DNA of 64,000 bases. Origin: Arthrobacter sp. Marseille-P9274. GTDB taxonomy: Bacteria > Actinomycetota > Actinomycetes > Actinomycetales > Micrococcaceae. Location of the stretch: assembly GCF_946892675.1 (NCBI RefSeq), contig NZ_CAMPOV010000001.1, positions 62,001 to 126,000 of the forward strand, written 5' to 3'. Below the pieces are notes generated by a model, which was not told the origin of the DNA, did no database searches, and worked only from the letters and a program-made list of their open reading frames with translations. This document shows positions 12,301 to 27,300 of the stretch, in pieces. A program made the translations under genes and the position numbers. The stretch's first letter is position 1. Every line of letters begins with the position of its first letter.

Positions 12301-15300
12301 CTGTTCCAGGACAGTTTCCTGCCCGGCCGCTTCGGGACGATGCAGGACGTGCTGGCCAACACGCACGGCGCGGCCGTCGGCCTGGTGATCCTGTACGCGG
12401 TCCTCGAGCACCGCAGGACACGGAAAACGGCGCCGTCGGACACTCCGAAGAGATGAACGACGGCGCCGTACCGGGTTAGCGGTGCAAGTTACCGCTGCTC
12501 GCCGTGGCCCTTATGCTCCCACTGCTCGTGGTTGCCCTTGTGGTGGCCCTTGCCCTGGCCCTTTTCGTGCCCCGCGCCGTTGCCCTTGTGCGGCTGCAGG
12601 TCGGCAAACGTGGCCGTGGCATGTGCGACCGCGTCCGACATCTGGCCCAGCAGCTTCTCGTCGATGTTGGTCAGGTCGTCGCAGGCCGTGTGGTAGCACG
12701 GATCGTAGGCCTCGCCGGCGGTACCGCCGAAGATCGCCGCCTCGTCCTCGGTCTTGATGCCTTCCGCCCCGGTAAACAGGCCGCCGGCCGGGATGCCCGC
12801 GGCGATGAAGGGCGCGTAGTCCGAGCGGCCGCTGAACTCCGTCTCGGCCGAGGCCAAACCTTCGGAGGCAAAGTAGTCGGCGAAGACCTTCTCGATCTCG
12901 GCCGATCCTTCCGGCCCGGCCTGGCCGAACGCCGAGCCGTCGCCGTCATACACAAACCGGGCGCCGTTGGGCGATCCGACCATATCGAAGTTCAGGTTGA
13001 GTGCGTGCTGGGCGATTTCTTCGTCGCTGAGCTGCGAGACGTAGTACTCGGAGCCAAGCAGGCCGCTTTCCTCGGCGCCCCAGAAGGCGAAGCGGACCCG
13101 GTTCGCCGGTGCAGCCTTGGTCTTGGCCAGCTGGATGGCCGTTTCGAGGGTTGCCGCGGTGCCGGAGCCGTTGTCGTTGATTCCGGCGCCTTCGGCGACG
13201 CTGTCGAAGTGGGCGCCGACGACGACGGTCTCATCCGCATTGCCCTTGGTGTCCGCCAGGATGTTGAACGTGGTCGAGTCGACGACTTCCGCATCCACTG
13301 CGATCCGCACCTCGGTGGCCGGATCCTCAGCCAGCTCCTGGCCCAGGGCGTAGGTGCCGCCGACAACCGGCACGGCAGGGTCCGGAACGGCCGCGAGCGT
13401 TCCGTTCAGCAGGCCGCTGCGGTCCTCGCCATTTCCCTGGTTGAAGATGATGACGCCGGCCGCGCCGGCTGTGGCAGCCGCCTGCGCCTTCTCGCCGAAG
13501 GCGCAGGTGCCGCGCTGGATGAGGGCGATGTTGCCTTCCGGGAAGCCCGCGAAGTCTGCGGCTTCGCATCCACTGGTCGAAGCGGCCGGCTCGGTGAAGT
13601 TCACGTCGACTGCCGTCACCGCGGCGGTCACGTCGCCGGTGCCGGAGTATTCCATGGTGAGGAAGTCCGTGCCGTGCTCGTACGTGGTCGCCACGGGTGA
13701 TAGCTGCTGCAGTTCGGATGGGCTGTTCTCGACGAACTGCTGGTAGTCGAAGTACTGGCGCTCCGGGTCATAACCGGCCTTGCGCAGCTGCTCCTCGACG
13801 TACTGTGCCGCGGCTTCATAGCCCGGGCTGCCGGAGGCACGGTTTCCCCCGTTGGCGTCGGCAATCTCCTGCAGTTCCTCCAGATGGTCGACGACGTTGT
13901 CGGTTTTGACTGCTTTCTGCAGCTTCTCCGCGCTGTTTGGTGCTGCCTGGGCAGTACCGCCCATGCCCAGCGCCAGAAGGACGACGGCGGACACGGCCAC
14001 CGTGCGAGTGGTGCGTTGATGCTTCATCAGGTGCGATTCCCCTTCATCTGCGAACTCCCGGACCCCGATGTTCCCCAACTCCGGCCAGTGGCCCAGAGAT
14101 TAGTAACCGCGGACGGGGATTGGAAGACTTTGTTTCAGATCTGGCCGTTCTTGCCTGCGCGGCGTCTCCTACTGCCCTGAGGTATTGACGACGGCGGGAA
14201 TCCCGGCTCAGATAGAAAGGTTGACCTTCGGCTCAGAGACGGTTTCGCCAAGCACGTGGGCTGATGAATTTTCATCGTGTCCCCTGCGAAGAATCTAGCG
14301 CAGCACTCCGGCGTGCAAAAGAGTGCGGTTCGCCGCGGTGGAAACGGCCGCGAAGCCTGCGCCGAACATGGCCAGCGCCACCGCGAGGGCCACGGCCTCG
14401 GGCGTGAACGCACTTCCGGCCTCGGCCTCCAGCACCACCGGAGACAGGAGCACCAGCAGTGCGCCGGCCGCAGTCACGATCCTCTGGGCGGCCACGCAGC
14501 CGATGAGGACCAGCGCAGCCACCGCCAACGTCCACACCCAGTCGTTGCCGGGCAGCTCCAGCACTCCCATCCGACCGGCGTCCATCGCGAACAGCAGCAG
14601 CTGAAGTCCGCCGTAGGCGCACAGTCCGATGCCGAGGACGGTTGCCTGTCCGCCCCCCTGGTGGAGGTGGTTAGGAAGGGCGGCCAGGGCGGCGGCGATC
14701 AGCAGGGCAATGTAGACGGCCGTCCAGAAGGGCGCCGGCAGCACCGAGGTCGACGCGGCCGAGGCCAGCTCGAAGTAGCCGGCCGAGGCATGGACGAACG
14801 CGATGCCGCCGAGGACGAACTCCACGAAGGACCGGCCGAGGTGCAGGTTGCGGGCGGAGTCCGGCCACCGCCGGGCGAAGCTGACGAAAAGCGCGTAGAC
14901 GCCGCCGATGCAGAGCCCGACCAGGGCCAACCGGCCTGCCTCGCCGCCGACGGCTCCCGCCACGACCGCGGTCACCGCGGATCCGGTCAAGAGAACGGTG
15001 CCCAGCAGCCCGGCATCCCGCTCCAGCCCGGCCGGCGGCTTGCGCTGCAAGGCGATAAAGAGCAGCAGCAGCGCGAGACCCAGGACAATAACTATCCGAA
15101 TTCCGGTATCCCCCAGGTTGCCGACAAATGATTCCATCGCCCCGCCTACCGTTTGTCCGGAATTACCCCGCTGCGGATAGGCCTGCGTTTTCGGATTGCC
15201 TGTGTTGCTGACATATAGATTCTGTTCCCCCAACTGATGTCCGCCAACCGTGCTCCCCAGCACGGCTTCCATGGACTTGAAAGCACCCTAGCGTAAAAAG

Positions 15301-18300
15301 TCAAGATGCATAACGTCCCGACTTCGTGTCCGCAGGAAAATCCAAGGTCGACATGCCGGAGCCTCGTCACGACGCCAGGTTTTAATCTTCTCTTCACGAT
15401 TGCGGGATACTGTCAATAGCGGCGTCGGGACTCCGGCGCGGAACCAGTCTCATCATTGTTGAAGGATCAGTATGCGTATTTCCGTTATCGGCTGTGGCTA
15501 TCTCGGTGCCGTGCATGCGGCTTCGATGGCCAAGCTCGGCCACGAGGTCATCGGTATCGATGTGGACGAGCGCAAGATCAGCGACCTGCAGGCCGGCCGC
15601 GCGCCGTTCTTCGAGCCGGGCCTGCCCGAGCTGCTGACCGAGGTGCAGGAAACCGGGCGGTTGTCCTTCTCCACCAGCATGGCCGATGCGGAAGGCGCCC
15701 GGGTCCACTTCGTGTGCGTCGGCACCCCGCAGCGCAAGGGCGAAAACGCCGCCGACTTGACCTACGTCGACTCGGCCTTCAACGAGCTCTTCCCCTACCT
15801 GCGCGAGGGCGACATCGCCGTCGGCAAATCCACCGTCCCGGTCGGCACCGCCGCCCGACTCGCCGGCCTCGCCGCGGACAAGGCCCCCGGCGCCGTGCTG
15901 GCCTGGAACCCCGAGTTCCTGCGCGAGGGCCACGCCGTCAAGGACACCCTGACCCCGGACCGCTTCGTCTACGGCATTCCCGCCGGGCCGGCCGGCGACG
16001 CCGCCACTGAGGCCCTCGACGAGGTCTACGCCACCCCGCTTTCCGCCGGCACCCCGCGCCTGGTCGTGGACTATGCCACCGCCGAACTGGTCAAGACCGC
16101 CGCCAATTCCTTCCTCGCCACCAAGATCTCCTTCATCAACGCGATGGCCGAGGTCTGCGAGGCCACCGGCGCCGACGTGACCGCCCTCGCGGACGCCATC
16201 GGCATGGACGAACGCATCGGCCGGAAGTTCCTCAACGCCGGCGTCGGCTTCGGCGGCGGCTGCCTGCCCAAGGACATCCGCGCCTTCATGGCCCGCGCCG
16301 GCGAACTCGGCGCCGACCAGGCCCTGACCTTCCTGCGCGAGGTCGACGCCATCAACATGCGCCGCCGCTCCCGCGTCGTCGAACTCACCCGCGACCTCTG
16401 CGGCGGCTCGCTCATCGGCAAGCGCATCACCGTCCTCGGTGCCGCTTTCAAGCCCGAATCCGACGACGTCCGCGACTCCCCCGCGCTCTCCGTCGCCGCC
16501 CAACTGCAGCTGCAGGGCGCGACCGTCACCGTCACCGACCCGGAGGCCCTGGCCAACGCCAAGGTCCGCTTCCCCGAACTGTCCTACGAACCGGACACCA
16601 AGACCGCCCTAGCCCGCGCCCACGCCCTGGTCCTGCTGACCGAGTGGAAGGAATACCGCGAACTGGACCCCGCCGCCGTCGGAAACCTCGTCGACGCCAA
16701 GACCATCCTCGACGGCCGCAACGTCCTCGACCCCGCCGCCTGGCGCGAAGCCGGCTTCACCTACAAAGGCATCGGCCGCCCGTAGCGGGCACCGGACAGA
16801 GCCACCCGCGTCCGCAGCCACACGCGCGGAACGGCCCCTCACCGGGACCGTTCCGCCGTCGTACGCGGACCCAGGCGGTTAAGGATCGGAGCCCGACTCC
16901 GGCGATGGGCACGGGCGCCCGATGCCGGCCTTAAGGATCAGCTGGCCCCAGGATCAGGGCCCGGGGGTCTCGCCCAGGACACGTAGGCGCTCGTTGTAGT
17001 CGTCCGGCGTGATGTGCCCGTGCGCCAGCCGCTCATCCAGGATCTGCCGCGCCCTGCTCCGCGGCAGCGGCCCGCCGAATTGCGGGCTGCCCTGCGGCTG
17101 CTCCGGCAGGGGTTCATTCCGCGTGAAGGAGACCAGCGCGCGGACCACCAGCACAGCCAGCAGCACGACGACGGCCAGCAGGACCAGGCCGAAAATCCAG
17201 GCGAGGCCCATGAAGTACCAGTTCCCGTTCATCATTGCCACCATCCCCTTTGATGCCGCAACAGGGGCCGCGCCGGGCTCCCTTGGTGCCTAGGATACGC
17301 TTCGGCGGCACCGGGAGACAGGGGCCGGAAGACGCACTGTCCACGTCCACTGATCCAAGGTTTCCCCAACGGACGGCACCAAGAATGAACACGGCATGGA
17401 CCACCGTGCCATGGCATTCATTGACACGTCCGGAGCGGCAGAGCAAGGTAGACACCACCGGATTTGGAGAGATCGAGTGGGGGCAGGCAGGGTTGACGCC
17501 CCGCTTCATGGGAGAACAGCATGAGCTTCAGGTCCTGGTCAGCAGCAGTCGGAACGTCGGGCCCGGGCGCCGGGGGAAGCCGGTGCTTCCGCGGCTGGGC
17601 ACGCCGCGGGACGGCGGCGGCCGCGGCACTGGGCCTGGCCGCCGGAGCGTGCCTGCTGCCCTCGTCGGCCGCCTTCGCGGCTCCGAATCCGGCCGCCGTC
17701 GAGTTCGAGCCGGGCGCCGCCGGCCTGGGTGATCCCTACTACCCCGACGCCGGCAACGGGGGCTACGACGTCCGGCATTACCGGCTGGACCTGGACTACC
17801 ATCCGCCGACGGACACGCTCGCCGGCACCGCCACGATCACGGCGCGGGCAACCCAGGACCTCCGTTCCTTCAATCTTGACCTGGACGGGCTCAGCGTCGA
17901 GTCCGTCCAGGTCAACGGCCTCACCGCGGCCTGGTTCGTCCTGGACGATGAACCGGGCGGGGAACTGACCGTCACCCCGCCGCAGGGAATCCGCCGCGGC
18001 AAGGTGTTCACCGCCGTCGTCAAGTACAGCGGTGTGCCGAAGACGATCACCAAGCCGGGCACGGCCGGATTCATCCACACCGAGGAGGGCGCCGTCGTCA
18101 CCGGCCATCCGCTGGGGGCGGCCACCTGGTTCCCGTCCAACAACCACCCGAGCGACAAGGCGACGTTCAGCTACAACATCTCCGTGCCCGACGGCTGGGA
18201 GGCGCTGGCCAACGGGGCACTCAAGGGCAAGTCCAGCAAGTCCGGCCGGACCACCTGGTCCTGGGAGGCAAAGGAGGAGCTGCCGACCTACCTTGCCTCG

Positions 18301-21300
18301 GTCAACATCGGCGATTTCGATATCGAGTCCTACTCCAAGAAGGGCACCGACTACTGGAACGCGCTGGATCCGAGGCTGAAGGACGTGGTCACCCCGCGCA
18401 ACGGCCACGGGCTCGCCTGGTCGCACGCGGCGGACTCGTCCTACAAGCGGCTGACCCGCACCATCAGCGTCCCCGACGGCGGCGCGGAGTTCTCCTTCTG
18501 GATGCACCGGGACACCGAGCCGGGCTGGGACTTCGCCTTCGTCGAGGCCCGGACGGCGGGCGGCGGCGACTGGACCACGCTGAAGGACACCACCGGCCAC
18601 GCTACCGACGACACCGGCCAGTCCTGTCCGGCCTGGCACCAGGTGCACCCGTTCCTGGAGCACTACCAATCGGACGACGGCGAGGGAGGCTGTACACCGG
18701 AGGGCACCTCGGGCAAGTGGTGGGCGGCCAGCGGCGCCAGCGACGGCTGGGAGAAGTGGGAGTTCGACCTGGAGGCCTACAAGGGCAAGGACGTCGAACT
18801 GTCCATCACCTACGCCAGCGACATCACCGGCCAGCACGACGGCGTATTGGTCGAGGACATCGACGTCTCCACCGGCGAGGGGTCTACTTCCTTCGAGAAC
18901 GACCGCAACCGGGACCGGCTGGAGGGCTGGCAGGTCGCGGAGGCACCGGAGGGCAGCCCGGCGAACACCAGCAACTGGGAGGCCGGAGTGTCCACGCCGA
19001 CGTCCATCGGCGCGAAGGCGCAGAAGGGCCTCGACCGGCAGCCCAGGATCCTGTCCTTCCTTTCCAAGAAGTTCGGCGCCTACCCGTACGCGTCGGCGGG
19101 CGCCGTGGTGACGGACCAGGACGGCCTGGGCTTCGCCCTGGAGAGCCAGAGCCGGCCGATCTACGCCAAGGACTGGTTCTACGATCCGGCCAGCGCGGAC
19201 TCCTACATGGTCCATGAACTGGCCCACCAGTGGTTCGGCGCGGACCTGTCGCTGGCCTCGTGGAAGGACGCATGGCTCGCCGATGGCTTCGCCACCTACG
19301 CCCAGTGGCTGTGGAACGAGGAACAGGACCTCGGCACGACGCAGGAAACCTTCGACTTCTACGCCGGCATCGACGCCGGCGAGCAGTTCTGGAAACTGCG
19401 GCTGACCGACCCGAAGGCGGACCACCTCTTCGACCCGGCGCTGCAGGCCCGCGGCGCGATGGTGCTGCAGGCCCTGCGCAAGGAACTCGGCGACAAGGAG
19501 TTCTTCGGCCTGCTGCGCAGCTGGACCGCAACGCAGTCAGGGAAGGCGGTGGAAAGCAAGGACTTCACGGGTTTTGCCGAGGTCTATTCCGGCCGGGACC
19601 TGGATGAATTGTTTGACCAGTGGCTTTTCACCCCGGGCAAGCCGGGAAGCCTGAAGACATCCTGAGAATCGCCGGTTCCGGCCGTGTCTGGTGGGGCCGA
19701 TGCGGCGGCCGAGGCCTAAAGTGGCTGTACATTTCCTGGGGAGGAAAAATGCAACGTGAGCAAGCAACGGGAACCAGCAACTTCCTGACCGTCTCGGACG
19801 TCGCGGCACGGCTGAATGTTTCCAAAATGACCGTCTACCGGCTGGTGCATTCCGGCGAGCTTCCCGCCGTTCACATCAGCCGCTCATTCCGGATCAGCGA
19901 AGACGCCGTATCGGACTACCTGGCGCACGCCGCGGTGGAGGCCGACCCGGTCCCCTAAAGGCCGGGTTCCGGCTCCGTCAGCCCGAGGCGTTGCGGCGCA
20001 GCACCCAGACGTTGCTGTCGCCCTCGCGCTCGAACGTGACCGTCGTGACGAGGGCCTGGATCAGCGCCAGGCCCCACCCCGACTCGTTCTCTGCGCCGGG
20101 TTCCGGCATCTCGGCGTCGTCCGCGGCGGGATCGGAGCGGCGGGCGCCGATCTCGCTGATGCGTGCCTCCAGCCGCTCCGCCGACACCGTCACGTCCACG
20201 CCCAACTGCAGCCCGGCGCCGGCGTCCGGCTCCGCATGCCGGATGACATTGGTGGAGGCCTCGATGACGGCGGTGGTGAAGGCCATCCGGTCCAGGTCGG
20301 ACAGGAACTGCGCGTCCGTCCAGAGCTCGTCCAGGGCGGCATGCACGGCCTCCAGGGTCTCCCCGGAGGCCGGGCCGCGGCGCGAGAACCCCGCTACGAT
20401 CTCAGCCATTGGAAAAGGCGGCCTCAACGCTGTGGTACGGGGTCAGGACCCGGTGCATGCTGGTCAGCTCGAGCACCATCTGGACCTGCGGCTGGACGTT
20501 GGCGATCCGCAGGTCCCCGCCGGCCTGCCGCGCCAGCTTCAGGCAGCCGATCAGGGCGCCGAGCCCGGAAGAGTCCATGAACTCCGTGCGGGCCATGTTG
20601 ACCACAACGTGGTTGCTGCCATGCGCGACGACGTCCGCGACAACCTCGCGCAGCTTGGGGGCGGCGACCATGTTGAGCTTGCCGACGCCGTTGACCTCGG
20701 CGTAATCCGGCAGCCGTTCAACGGTGAATTGCATCTGCGTTCCTTTCCAGCGGTTTAAACCCCTTGTACCGGACCGCCTTGATCAGGACGCTCATCACGA
20801 CCAGATCGAAGACCACCCAGGCGACATTGACCAAAGTTCCGATCGGCTCGTTCATCCCGGCGGCCAGCCGGGCCAGCCCCGCGATCAGGGCCACGACCAG
20901 CAGGACCATGGCGACGAGCTGCGGCCGGATCAGGCTCCAGCCGGGAGCGCCCGACTGCCTCGCCTTCGGCGTGACCGCGAACCCGAGGGGACGGCCGAAC
21001 CAGACGTTGCGTGCCGCCGTCGTACACGCCTTGATCCAGGTGGGGAAGAGCGCCAGGCTGTACTGCTGCCCGCGCCAGGTGCTCACCCCGCGGCCGATCA
21101 CCGCGAAGAGCAGCTGGTTGACCACCATGAACGGAATGAAGCGGATGAAGAAGTCGAAGCTCAGGCTACTCACGGGCAGGATGCCCAACGTCAGGTAAAC
21201 GATCGGCGCGGCGATGTAGACGACGGCGGCGAACCCGCTCAGGTAGCTCCACATGGTGGCGAAATACATCAGCCGCTGGCCGGGCTTGAGGCCGCGCTGC

Positions 21301-24300
21301 ACCAGGGGGTTCTCGCGCAGCAGCACTTGGATGGTGCCCTGGGCCCAGCGCAGCCGCTGGGTCAGCATGGTCTGTACGTCCTCGGGCGCCAGGCCGTAGG
21401 CCAGGATCTCATGGTGGTAGACGCTTTCCCAGCCCATGCCGTGCATGCGCATGGCCGTCGCCATATCCTCGGTGACCGAGATGGTGGCCAGCGGCATGAT
21501 CGGCTGGGCCTCGTCCGAGCGCTCCACCGAGACCGCGTCCAGCACCGCCTGCACCGATTCGAGCGCGCCCAGCGGCGACCAGTCGCGCTTGGCCATTCGT
21601 TCCACGGCGCTGTCCAGCTCGTCCGGCACCTCCAGCCCTTCGCCCTGGGCCAGGTCCATCGCCGCGATCTCGGCGAGGTCCGCCTCCAGCGCGGAGAAGT
21701 CGGCGGCCACGAGGGTCTGCACCGCCGCGTCCACCTTGCGCCGCACGCGGTACGTGATTTCGCTCAGCGAGGCGCCGTCCTTCAGCTCGCGGGACGCCTG
21801 GTTCGCGGCCTCGGCTACCTCGTCCAGCAGCGCGGAGACCAGCGGATCGCTGGCCTGCGGGGAACGGCGGGCCTGGCGCACGGCGCGGCGGGCGCCGGCG
21901 AGGGCCTGCCGGACCCCGCGGTCCACCTCCCGCACGTAGCCGGCCAGGCCCAGCTGCATCAGGGCCTCGCGCCGCAGGATGGCGTTGGAACCACAGAAGA
22001 AGGCGGCGTTCCAGCCGTCCTTGCCCTGCTGGATGGGCCCGTAGAAGAGCGGCGCCTGGCTGCCCAGCGGATCATCGGCAGGCACGTTGCTGAAGTACTG
22101 CGGTGTCTGCACCAGCGCGACCTTGGGGTTGCGGAAGTACCCGAGCGTCCGGTCGAGGATCTCCGGTTCCGGAATCTGGTCCGCATCCAGGATCAGCAGG
22201 AATTCGCCGGACGTCGTCATCAGGGCGTTGTTCAGGTTGCCGGCCTTGGCGTGGCGCGGCCGGTCCGCCCACTCCGTGCTGCGGGTCAGGTAACCGAGCC
22301 CGTGCTCCTCGGCGAGCCCCCGCAGTTCGTCCCGGGCGCCGTCGTCGAGGATCCAGGTGTTGTGCGGGAACCTGATGCGCTGCGCGGCCAGCGCCGTTTC
22401 CATGACCAGGTCCAGCGGCTCGTTGTACGTGGTGATGAAGACGTCAACCGTGGCCTCGGGGTCCGGATCCGGCGGCTCGGGGCGCCGCTTGAGCCGCCAC
22501 ACCGTGACGCCGAAGAGGCACACGTCGATGAGGCTGTACGTCTCGGCCAGCACCAGCGGCACGGCGATCCACCAGGCGGACCAGTTCAGCGATTCGAGCC
22601 AGCGCCAGGCCACGTAGTTGACGCCCAGGATGATCGTGAGCACCACGACGAGGCGGACCAGGAACCGGTTCATGCCGGCGCGGACCCGCCGTCGGCCCGG
22701 CGCACCATGACGGCGGTGACGTCGTCGGCCGCGGCGTCCGGCCCGGCCAGCCGCAGCACGGCATCGCAGGCGCCCTGTGCCGTCGCCTCCTGCGCCGCCG
22801 CCTCGCGAACGGCGGCGATGGCCTCCGGCACCGAGTCGAAGGCGTCCAGCAGGCCGTCGCTGGCGATCAGGACCGCCTCCCCCGGGGCAAGCTCCACGCT
22901 GTTGGAGCGCCAGGTGCTCCCTGGCAGCGCCCCCACGGGCGGCCCGCCCGACGGCAGTCGGCTCACTTTGCCGTCGCCAAGATAGAGGCCGAGCCCGTGG
23001 CCGGCATCCACGTAATCCAGCCGCCCGCGCCGCGCATCGAGCCGCGCGTGGAAGACGGTGACGAAGGACCCGGACTGTTCCAGGTCCCGCTCGAGTTCCC
23101 GGCCGGCGGCCCGGAAGGCGGCATCCAGATCCGCCTGGCCGGCGGAAGACCGCAGCACGGCCCGGACGGTGGCCGCGATCAGGGCCGCGCCCATCCCCTT
23201 CCCCATCGCGTCCGCGAGCGTCAGCTGCAGGCCGTCCGGGGTGGGGTACCAGTCGAAGAAGTCCCCGCCCACGCTCCGGGCCGGGCGGCAGTTTCCGCCA
23301 ATCTCGTACCCGTCGATCAGCAGGGGCTCCGAGGGCAGCAGGCTGCGCTGCACCTCGGCCGCGCGCCGCTGTTCGTCTTCGCCGGGCACGACGGCGGACG
23401 GCTGGGTGCGCGGGCGGCGGAACAGGGCGGTGATGCGGGCGGCGAGTTCCCGCGGGCTGAACGGCTTGCTGATGTAGTCGTCCGCTCCGGTCTCCAGACC
23501 CTCCAGGCGGTGGAGTTCGTCGGCCCGCGCGGTGATCATGAGCAGGTAGGCGTCCGAGAATTCCCGCACCCGGCGGCAGACCTCGATGCCGTCCATGTCC
23601 GGCAGGTTCAGGTCGAGGGTGATCAGGTCCGCCCCGCCGGCCCGCACGAGGTCAAGCCCTTCGATGCCGGTGGCCGCCTCGACGGTCTCGAAGCCCTGGC
23701 CCGCGATGATCTGGACCAGAAGGCCGCGGATATCTTCGTTGTCCTCCACAATGACGGCGCGGCGGGTGCTTTGCGGCTCAGGCATGTTCTCATTAAGTCG
23801 GGAATCACCCCATTTGTCACATCTGTCCCACAGAAACCGCCATCATCACGGGTAACCGGAGCCGCCGTTGTGGATAAAGTCCTCGATTACCTGACGCTCA
23901 ACCGCATCAGGTTCGACACCCTCTCGCTGCGGATGCGGGTGGTGCTCAGCCAGCTGCCGCTGTCCATCACCATGCTGTTCCTCCTGGGCGGCAGCATCGT
24001 CCTGCACGCACCGCTGGTCCAGGACCCCCTCTTCCTGCTCAGCATGGCGTGCAATGCCGTGCTCCTGCTGGCCTGTTTCCTGGTCCCGTGGGAGAAGCTG
24101 CCGTATCCGTCCTTCCTGGCCATCCCGCTGCTCGACTTCGTGCCGATCGGGCTCCTTCGCGAAGGGGCGGGGACGCACCTGATCGGGCTGGGGCTGCTGG
24201 CCGCGTTTCCGGTGATCTGGCTGGCCGCCTCCGGCCAGTTGCCCCGATTCTCCGTCATCGCCGGTGCCCTGGCATCGCTGGCCATGGTGTGGATACCGGT

Positions 24301-27300
24301 CCTGGCCTCCGGGGAACCCGTCACCGTGGACACGCTGACCCAGCCCCTGCTGGTGCCCTTCATGATGCTGGCCATCGGGATCACCATCCGGGTCATGACC
24401 GCCAGCATGATGGCACAGCAGGCCATCCTGGAGGCGAAGGACGCCGAGCTTCGCGAACTCCTCGAGGCAAGCGGCCGCCGCGAGAGGCTGCTGCGCACCG
24501 TCGTCAATACGGTGGACGTCGGGGTCCTGGCCCTGGATCCGGCCGGCCGCAGCGTGCTGGCGAACCGGCCGCTGGAACAGATGCGCCGGGTCGCCACCCC
24601 GGAACGCGTGGACAAGGCGCCGCTGAAGGACCTGCTCCTCTACCGCATGGACGGCGTCACGCCGATCGCCGAACCGGACCTTCCCATCGCCCGTGCCGCC
24701 CGCGGCGAGACCTTCTCCGAGTACCTCGTCAGGGCCGGCCGGACCGGCCAGCAGCGCGTGCTCTCCACCTCGGCCCGGACCATGAAGGACAACGAGGGGA
24801 AGCGCGAGGGCTCGGTCCTGGCCTTCAGCGACGTCACCGAACTGGCAGAGGCACTCAGCGCGAAGGACGACTTCCTCTCCAGTGTTTCCCACGAGCTGCG
24901 CACTCCCCTGACCTCCATCCGCGGCTATACGGAGCTGCTCCTGCTGGACACGAACCTGCCGCCCCAGGTGACCGCCGGCCTGACCGTCATCGACCGCAAC
25001 GCCGACCAGCTGTTCAAGCTGGTCACCGACCTGCTCGGGACGGCCACCGGATTCGCTGATCTGCAGCCGGTCGAGGCCGACCTCGCGGACCTCCTGAAGC
25101 AGGCAGCCACCGCGGCGGAACCGCGGGCCGCAGCCTCCGGCGTCGTCCTTTCCCTGGATGCTCCGGAACCGCTGATGGTCGAGTGCGATCCGGCACGCAT
25201 CCGGCAGGTGCTGGACAACCTGCTCTCCAACGCGGTCAAGTACTCCCCCGACGGCGGCACGGTCACCGTGCGCGGGGGCGTGCGGGACGGCGTGGTGTAC
25301 GGGGAGGTCGCGGACACGGGCATGGGGATGGCTACGGAAGATTCCGGCTCGATCTTCACGAAGTTCTTCCGCACCTCGACGGCCCGGAGGAGCTCCATCC
25401 CCGGCGTGGGGCTGGGCCTGCCGCTGTCCAAGGACATTGTGGAACGGCACGGCGGCAGCATCTGGTGCACCAGCGCCCCGGGCGCAGGCAGCGTCTTCAC
25501 TTTCACGCTGCCCCGCCGGACCGACGGCGGGATGCCCGGAGGGACGGCCGGCGGAAACCAGTAGGATGGACTCTGGTCCGATCCGAACCGATTCCCCGGG
25601 AGTTTTTTTCCATGGCACTCTCTGCCTCCACCGCCCTGTCCCACCCCGTCACCGAGGTCATCGAGACCTTCACCAACGAAGACTTCCTGCGCCACATCAG
25701 CGAGATGGTCGGCGGCAGCCTGGTCTCCGTCGAACAGGACGGCGAGACGGCCGGGGCGTTCACCCTCAAGGTGGTGCGCAACATCCCGACCACGCGCCTG
25801 CCGGACATCGCCCGCAAGATGCTGGGCGAGTACCTGTCCGTGACGCAGACCGAGAACTGGCAGGCCCCCGAGGCGGACGGCTCCCGGACCGTGAACATCG
25901 ACGTCAAGATCGCCGGAGCCCCGGTGGACGTGGACGCGGTGCAGAAGCTCGTGGCCGTCGGCGGCACCACCCGCGTGGATCTCGAGGGCACGGTCTCCTC
26001 CAGCATCCCGTTCCTCGGCGGCAAGGTTGCCTCCGCGGCCGAGCCGATGCTGGGCAAGGCGCTGAAGATCCAGGCGACGCAGGCCGAAGCCTGGATCGCC
26101 GGCCGCGCCTGACGCCGGAGGAACGCAGCTCATGACGATGCCCGCAGCGCTGGCCTGGATCCTGGTCTTCGCCGGCCTCTGGTCGCTGATTGCCTGGGCG
26201 CCGATCCTCCTGGCCGCGTGGAAGGACCCGCGCGCCAAGGACGAGAACGGCGCCCTAACGCGCTACTTCACCAACCGGTTCATGCTTGCGTCCACGTCGA
26301 TGATCCTGGGCCTGGCCACGGCGGTCATCGGGGTACGCGGCCTGGTCGGCTGAATCCCTGCCAAACCCCAGTTAACGGTCCGGGCCGGCGGCATTTGCCC
26401 CGGCCCGGACCGCTCAGTCCGTATAGGTCCGCCAGCGTTCCTTGACGTCCTCCGCCAGGTCTTCCCACGGCGGGGCGTCCGGCATCCCCAGGCCGTCCAG
26501 CAGTTCCATGCGCTCTTCATACAGCGCCTTGCCGGCTGCATCCCGGTCGCTTGCTCCCACGCCTCCGAGTATCGCCCATGCGGGGCCTATTACTAAAACC
26601 TTCCGGCGTCATGATCCGTCTCTGTGGCCGCTGTGCCCGCTGTGCTTCCTGCGCTCCCTGGGCTGTCGGCGCCGTTCCCCCCGGCCAGCACCCGCTCCTT
26701 GGTCCATCCCGCCGCGGCGGAGACCATCCGCTCCAGCGGACCCTGCCGCTTGCAGGTGACGTTGTGCCAGAGCACCGCGAACAGCACCGCGGCGAGGACG
26801 TGCAGGACGAACGCCAGGTGCGGCCGCCCGCTGAGGAAGCCGGTCGCGAGCAGGACCAGGTGGGCCGAGTACAGCGTCAGGCTCATCGTGCCGGCCATGG
26901 CCAGCGGGGACAGCAGCGAACGGAGCGCGGTGCCTGCGAAGAGGACCACGCCAAGCACGACGGCGGCGATCCCCAGGGTGTTCAGCAGTTCCACCGGCGT
27001 GGAGGAATAGGGCGAAAGCACCGTCAGCCACCACCCGGTGGAGGTCGGCAGGCCGTCCGTCGGGCCCCAGGTGAGGATGTCGTCCACTCCCTCCGCGCCC
27101 AGCCGCGGGCTGTTGGCGATCAGCTGTTCCCGCCCGCCGAGCGGGCCCGTCATGACCAGGGCGAACAGCCAGGTCGCCGCGCCGACAATGGCCCCCGAGA
27201 CCACTAGCCGGACCTGGATGTCCCGGCTGGCCAGGTCCAGCTGGCCCACGGCCATGCCCGCGCAGATGTAGGTCATCCAGGGCAGGGCCGGATACGAACC